From JALEGB01 sp038530925 (lineage in GTDB: Bacteria; Pseudomonadota; Alphaproteobacteria; Rhodobacterales; Rhodobacteraceae), in the NCBI GenBank assembly GCA_038530925.1, contig JBCBCG010000160.1, forward strand, positions 1-10,002: DNA of 10,002 nt. The letters run 5' to 3'. A model generated the notes under the pieces. That model was not told where the DNA came from, searched no databases, and saw nothing but the letters and a program-made list of their open reading frames with translations. Position numbers and translations under genes: made by a program. Positions 6,762-10,002 of this stretch are shown here, in pieces. Every line of letters begins with the position of its first letter. Position 1 is the stretch's first letter.

Positions 6762-7403
6762 ATGAGAGGGACCGCGGACCAAGAGCGGGCGAGGCCAAGC
6801 TGGCGACGGCGTCTGCTGATCTTCGCCAAAGAGCCGCGTCCGGGATGGGTCAAAAGCCGCCTCGGGCGGGAGATCGGGTCCGTGGCGGCGGCGGCTTGGT
6901 ATCGGCGCCAAGCGCTTTCTCTCGCCCGCCGGATGGCGGCGGATGCGCGCTGGGAGACTTGGATCGCCGTCTCGCCGGATGCGGAGGCGCTGTCGAGCCG
7001 GTTCTGGCCGCGGGGGCTGCGGCGCTGGCCGCAAGGGCGCGGCGATCTCGGCGCGCGCATGGGGCGGGCTTTCCGCGCCTTCCCGCCCGGTCCTTTGGCG
7101 ATTATCGGCGCCGACGCTCCAGGTGTCGAGCACGCGCATATCGCGGAGGCGTTCGCCGCGCTTGGCGCGGCGGAGGCGGCGATCGGCCCCGCGCGCGACG
7201 GCGGCTATTGGCTGATCGCGCTCCGCCGCGGACGCCGCGCCGCGCCGCCGGGCCTGTTCGATCGGGTGCGCTGGTCCACCGAGCATGCGCTCGCCGACAC
7301 GCTGCTTGGCCTCGGTCGCGAGCGTGCGGCGCTGATCACGACGCTCGCCGATGTCGACCACGCCGCGGATCTGCCGCCGAAGGATCGCGCGCGCTGGAGC
7401 TGA
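6762..7403 (+). CDS. DUF2064 / TIGR04282-like nucleotidyl- or glycosyltransferase
   Basis: The 213-residue protein has the marks of the DUF2064 family, which has a GT-A/nucleotidyltransferase-like fold. These are LLIFAKEPRPGWVKSRL (18-34, the usual F-A-K-x-P-x-P-G-x-V-K-T/S-R-L motif), RGDLGARM (93-100), AIIGADAPGV (113-122, usually G-x-D-x-P) and GPARDGGYWLIAL (142-154), with DVDHAADL near the end. TIGR04282 members are called transferase 1, rSAM/selenodomain-associated, and are tied to arsenosugar biosynthesis. Together with the preceding TIGR04283-like gene this forms the usual pair. The first 16 residues are charged and precede the family motif, so a later start is possible. ATG at 6762 has GAGAGGGG upstream at 6745-6752. 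The reaction has not been assigned with certainty for the family. A radical SAM gene that would complete the set is not within the window. Confidence 0.87.
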   Translation: MRGTADQERARPSWRRRLLIFAKEPRPGWVKSRLGREIGSVAAAAWYRRQALSLARRMAADARWETWIAVSPDAEALSSRFWPRGLRRWPQGRGDLGARMGRAFRAFPPGPLAIIGADAPGVEHAHIAEAFAALGAAEAAIGPARDGGYWLIALRRGRRAAPPGLFDRVRWSTEHALADTLLGLGRERAALITTLADVDHAADLPPKDRARWS

Positions 7404-7501
7404 GAGTGGGCCCGCTCCCGGGTGATCACTGAACTGTGACCGCTTCCGTGCGATGCGTGATCTACCGTTCCGCAGCGATGGACGCGCGTGCGGAGAGGCG
7501 G

Positions 7502-8098
7502 ATGGCGATTTCGACCGGCGACATTTGGAGGATGATCCTGCGCGCGGCGGCGGGCGTCGCGGCGCTCTCTGTGATCGGGCTCGCCGCGCCGGTCCAGGCG
7601 ACGGTGATCGGCGGCGAGATCGTGCGGCAGAACGGGACGGGCGCCTTCGTCAAGCTCTCGGCGGATCGCCCCTTCGCGGTGGGCGCCGACACCTTCGACG
7701 ACGACAATCTCTACGCCTTCGATGAGGACCAGAACATTTTGCTGGAGGCGCCGATCCGCGTCGATATCGGCGGCGAGAACGGAATGATCGCCGCCGGCCA
7801 GGAGGTCGCCAGCCACTATGTGTTCTTCGACAGCCTGGCCGGGATCCAGATCGGCTATGTCGATTTCGACTCGCCCGTTCTCGGCGTCGCCGCGTTCCAG
7901 GACACGATGGCCGCGACCGATTTCCTGGCCAACACGGCGATCACCTATATCAGTCTTGAACTGCGCGGGCTTGAGCGCGGCGATCGGGTGTGGATCGACC
8001 CTGAAGATCCGCAGCGTCTCTGGGTCTATTGGGCGGGCTCCTCGCCCGGCGACTACATCCGCGTCTTCACCTCCCGCTCGCCAGCGGCGGTGTCATAG
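7502..8098 (+). CDS. Secreted protein resembling PEP-CTERM-type ectodomains, without an anchor
   Basis: The product is 198 residues with a clear signal peptide: hydrophobic core at about 12-29, likely cleavage after PVQA at 33. The mature part is acidic and probably beta-rich. It shows DTFDDDNLYAFDEDQN (63-78), SHYVFFD (104-110), a G-Y-V-D-F-D-S-P-V-L-G-V-A segment (118-130), DFLAN (140-144), LRGLERGDRV (154-163) and SSPGDYIRV (180-188). From memory this motif order resembles secreted proteins that in many bacteria end with a PEP-CTERM or similar sorting tail. Here the protein stops at SPAAVS with no hydrophobic helix or Arg cluster, so it would be released or periplasmic. Function is unknown. 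The start at 7502 is chosen because GGAGAGG (7492-7498) sits just upstream and the signal peptide follows. Upstream in-frame starts (GTG 7436, ATG 7478) lack such a site. The preceding gap of about 100 bp may hold its own promoter. Confidence 0.8.
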   Translation: MAISTGDIWRMILRAAAGVAALSVIGLAAPVQATVIGGEIVRQNGTGAFVKLSADRPFAVGADTFDDDNLYAFDEDQNILLEAPIRVDIGGENGMIAAGQEVASHYVFFDSLAGIQIGYVDFDSPVLGVAAFQDTMAATDFLANTAITYISLELRGLERGDRVWIDPEDPQRLWVYWAGSSPGDYIRVFTSRSPAAVS

Positions 8099-8118
8099 CC
8101 GTCCCAATTGTCGGATCA

Positions 8119-8673
8119 TCAGACGCCCTTAGAGGCGGCTCGCCACGCCGAGCTTATCGCTAAGCTAGACAAATTAGCGTAAAAAACACCTGAGTGAAAC
8201 ACCTGCCCCACGAGCCAGTGCAAGTCAAATGGAGCGCTAAACTTCTTGTTGCTAAGGAAGATTGCCGTCGAAATAGAATAAAGTCCTATAGGAGTTAGCG
8301 TATAAAATACCGAATACCGTGTCAGCAGTTCGTAATCGAGCCCTGCGTTTTTGAATTTTTCATAAGACAGCTTAAAAGTTGGGGTTAGGGTGTCCTCAGC
8401 ATAAGCGTTGAAGACTTTTTGGGCCCGAAGCGAGACCGGGATCGCGATCAGTGTTGTCGAAACCGTATATGTCACATAAAGTTGGTATCGTGTGGTTGGA
8501 TCATCGATATTGTGCATGACTATGATGCAGAAGGCGATCGACAGAACTGCGACCCCAATACAGTAATAGCGAACGCTCGCCAGCACCGCCCATGGCTTCG
8601 GGCTCACCTGCTCGTAAAATAACCTAATCGCCTCTAAGCGCCGTCGATCCTGTTCCGAAAGAAGGAGTTCCAT
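8119..8673 (-). CDS. AT-rich four-helix membrane protein of unknown function
   Basis: The protein is 184 residues with a charged cytoplasmic-looking N-terminus (MELLLSEQDRRRLEAIRLFY). Four hydrophobic segments lie at about 34-53, 64-83, 120-141 and 152-173, with a polar region at about 84-118 between helices 2 and 3. No family is recognised. Codon use is clearly AT-richer than everything around it, with many A/T third positions and Lys, Tyr, Ile and Asn residues, so recent acquisition is likely. The start at 8673 is preceded by AAGG with a five-base spacer and by TATAA slightly further upstream, which fits better than an upstream in-frame start at 8715. It converges on the secreted protein gene with a 20-bp gap and diverges from the RNase HI gene. 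Four-helix proteins of this kind can be effectors or immunity proteins, but nothing here shows that. Confidence 0.75.
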   Translation of the reverse strand: MELLLSEQDRRRLEAIRLFYEQVSPKPWAVLASVRYYCIGVAVLSIAFCIIVMHNIDDPTTRYQLYVTYTVSTTLIAIPVSLRAQKVFNAYAEDTLTPTFKLSYEKFKNAGLDYELLTRYSVFYTLTPIGLYSISTAIFLSNKKFSAPFDLHWLVGQVFHSGVFYANLSSLAISSAWRAASKGV

Positions 8674-8784
8674 CAGCGCCTTATAGCGGATGCGTCGATG
8701 GTTGACGAGCCGCAACGCGCTTCAGCGGCGCGGGATGCGCCGCCGCCGCTTGCCGCGGGTTCGGGGATGGGTCATGAGCGGCGT

Positions 8785-9312
8785 ATGAGCGATGCATCAA
8801 GCGATGAGCCGGGTGGCGGCGTGGACGATCCGTTTCCCGGCTCGGAAGACGCCGCGCGGGATGGGTTCTTCGCCTATACCGACGGCGCCTGCAGCGGGAA
8901 TCCGGGCCCTGGCGGTTGGGGGGCTGTGCTGATCGCCCGGGAGAGCGGGCGCGTTCTCAAGCACCGCGAACTGTCCGGCGGCGAGGCGGATACGACCAAC
9001 AATCGCATGGAGCTGACCGCGGCGGCCGCTGCGCTCGAGGCCTTCACGCGGCCGGCCGAGATCATCGTCGTCACCGACAGCCAATATGTCCGCGGCGGCG
9101 TTACGCAGTGGATCCATGGCTGGAAGCGCAATGGCTGGAAAACGGCGGACAAGAAACCCGTGAAGAACGAGGATCTCTGGCGCCGGCTCGACGCCGCGCA
9201 AGCGCGCCACCGCGTCTCTTGGGAGTGGGTGAAGGGCCATGCCGGCCATCCCGAGAACGAACGCGCCGACGATCTCGCTCGCGCCGAAGTCCGCAAGCTG
9301 AAGGACGGTTGA
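8785..9312 (+). CDS. rnhA: Ribonuclease HI
   Basis: RNase HI cuts the RNA strand of RNA-DNA hybrids in the cytoplasm, removing R-loops and primer remnants. All catalytic residues are present. In 175-residue numbering they are Asp33 in TDGACSGNPGPGGWG, Glu76 in NNRMELTAA, Asp98 in VTDSQYV, His152 in WVKGHAGHPENERAD, and Asp162 in the same motif. The basic protrusion motif (IHGWKRNGWKTADKKPVKN) is complete, as in E. coli RNase HI. The core is normal length, ending four residues after AEVRK. The start is uncertain. ATG 8785 gives about 30 residues before the first catalytic Asp, against nine in E. coli. ATG 8767, ATG 8698 and GTG 8821 are all in frame, and none has a strong ribosome site. The Asp/Glu/Gly-rich leader (about 2-25) is probably disordered. 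The gene stops 13 bp before the convergent next gene. Confidence 0.95.
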   Translation: MSDASSDEPGGGVDDPFPGSEDAARDGFFAYTDGACSGNPGPGGWGAVLIARESGRVLKHRELSGGEADTTNNRMELTAAAAALEAFTRPAEIIVVTDSQYVRGGVTQWIHGWKRNGWKTADKKPVKNEDLWRRLDAAQARHRVSWEWVKGHAGHPENERADDLARAEVRKLKDG

Positions 9313-9325
9313 GCCTTCGCCGCGA

Positions 9326-9883
9326 TCAGACCGAGACGTATGGCTCCGCCTCGATCTGGAAGAGGCGCAGGCGGGCGTGATTGTCGGCGAACACCGGGAA
9401 GACGCCGCGCAGGCAGTAGAGGAAGGAGCGCTCGCGCGTCGGCGTGCGGCCTTTCGAATAGAGCGGCTTGCGCAGCACCGCAGAGGCGATGATCTCGCGG
9501 TAGCGCGCCTGAACGAACTCCGGATCCACCGTGTCGCTCATCCACTGATCGCGGTAATTCCGCCGCTCGCGCAGGGCGTTGCGCTCGCCCTGGCGAAGGA
9601 CTTTGAAGTCGACGCCGCCATCGAGTTCGATCGGCTCGATATGCTTGCCCCAAGCGAAGAGCGGCAGCGCGTCCTTCGAGCGGATCAGCGCGTTTTCTTC
9701 CGGAAGAAAATTCCCGGCGACCAGGCTCACATAGATTTCCGCGAAGCGCCGCACGGGATGGTCATGCGGGATCGCATCGAGCTTGATCGGCTGAAGGCTC
9801 GACCCTTGTTCGCTGTCGAGCTGCGGCGAGAACGGATCGGCTTCCGCATCGGCTTTGGCGTAAGCAGGCGGCGAAGTGAGCAT
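9326..9883 (-). CDS. Hypothetical protein, possible PAS-like (PAS_5-type) domain
   Basis: The 185-residue protein has no signal peptide or membrane segment. The first 35 residues are polar and Asp/Ser/Pro-rich. The rest shows alternating strands and helices: PLFAWGKHIEPIELDG (74-89), VDFKVLRQGERNALRERRNY (91-110), DPEFVQARYREIIASAVLRK (120-139), then PLYSKGRTPTRERSFLYCLR (140-159) and a closing VFPVFADNHARLRLFQIEA (161-179). The order F-x-x-L-R-x-G, an helix around 120-138, and a final strand pair ending in a PVFADN turn reminds me of the PAS_5 domains of alphaproteobacteria, which can act as small sensors. This is a weak, fold-level impression; no ligand residue is identifiable. The start at 9883 has GGGGA seven bases upstream. 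A perfect 22-bp inverted repeat begins 15 bp before the start codon and may affect its expression. It converges on RNase HI with a 13-bp gap. Confidence 0.72.
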   Translation of the reverse strand: MLTSPPAYAKADAEADPFSPQLDSEQGSSLQPIKLDAIPHDHPVRRFAEIYVSLVAGNFLPEENALIRSKDALPLFAWGKHIEPIELDGGVDFKVLRQGERNALRERRNYRDQWMSDTVDPEFVQARYREIIASAVLRKPLYSKGRTPTRERSFLYCLRGVFPVFADNHARLRLFQIEAEPYVSV

Positions 9884-9898
9884 GGATCGTCCCCAACA

Positions 9899-10002
9899 GC
9901 GTAACGGCGATTACTGCGAACGAGACGACGCCCGCGCGCGGCGACGTCCTTAAGCATGCATTCAGCGCTTTACGCTAGTCTTCGCAGTAATCGCCGTTAC
10001 GC
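9899..10002. repeat. Perfect 22-bp inverted repeat, arms 60 bp apart, at the window edge
   Basis: The left arm (9899-9920) begins GCGTAACGG and ends TACTGCGAA. The right arm (9981-10002) is its exact reverse complement, ending CCGTTACGC. Arms are identical over all 22 positions and do not continue inward (9921 and 9980 do not pair). Each arm also carries a small internal dyad, GTAA-N6-TTAC. The spacer contains ATGCAT/GCATGC palindromes around 9954-9961 and AGCG-N5-CGCT at 9964-9976. The repeat lies upstream of the gene ending at 9326. It could be a pair of operators, a leader hairpin, an element end or a contig-end artefact. Confidence 0.9.

Noticed and set aside
6038..7361. Long antisense open frames opposite the two transferases
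   Set aside because: They have low-complexity Arg/Pro/Ala composition and no motifs, while the plus strand carries intact family motifs throughout.
7411..7426. CCCG-CTCC-CGGG hairpin after the DUF2064 gene
   Set aside because: A four-base-pair stem without a T-run is too weak to call a terminator.
9899..10002. Integron attC site
   Set aside because: The ends (GCGTAAC and GTTACGC) each match the R-box consensus at six of seven positions and the 104-bp length fits, but the arms pair perfectly over 22 bp without the unpaired spacers and extrahelical bases attC sites need, and no integrase or cassette array is seen.

Overview
The window is a GC-rich bacterial chromosomal segment, most likely from an alphaproteobacterium. 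This rests on strong G/C preference at third codon positions, a dihydroorotase with the metal-site variant D-S-Q-V-H-F-R-E-P-G, and a PstS-like/OmpA fusion, both of which I associate with that class. The genus cannot be fixed from the sequence alone. There are eleven well or moderately supported protein genes and one plausible small gene. I see no rRNA, credible tRNA, insertion sequence or CRISPR array.

Layout. Positions 1-312 hold no convincing gene, only an open minus-strand stretch without a start codon. At 313-1267 a four-helix membrane protein gene (minus) and a MarR-type regulator gene (plus) diverge around a perfect TTGAC-N3-GTCAA palindrome at 804-818, a classic regulator/target arrangement. 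At 1435-2649 there is a DUF900-type alpha/beta hydrolase. At 2766-4166 (minus) there is a secreted phosphate-binding-like protein fused to an OmpA-type peptidoglycan-binding domain. It diverges from the dihydroorotase gene (4351-5730, plus), with a candidate promoter and inverted repeat between them.

From 4351 to 7403 the plus strand looks like one operon. It holds dihydroorotase, a small Arg-rich ORF with four 15-bp tandem repeats that overlaps both neighbours by 4 bp, a family 2 glycosyltransferase (TIGR04283-like) and a DUF2064 transferase (TIGR04282-like). The last two families are known partners in gene sets linked to arsenosugar biosynthesis, but their radical SAM partner is not in this window.

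The right part holds a secreted protein resembling the ectodomain of PEP-CTERM-type proteins but without an anchor (7502-8098), and an AT-rich four-helix membrane protein on the minus strand that looks horizontally acquired (8119-8673). RNase HI follows (8785-9312), then a possible PAS-like protein on the minus strand (9326-9883). Just upstream of that last gene, a perfect 22-bp inverted repeat (9899-9920 and 9981-10002) ends exactly at the window edge. This repeat and the repeat-bearing small ORF are the most interesting unexplained features. I did not find a convincing undescribed multi-gene defence or mobile system here.
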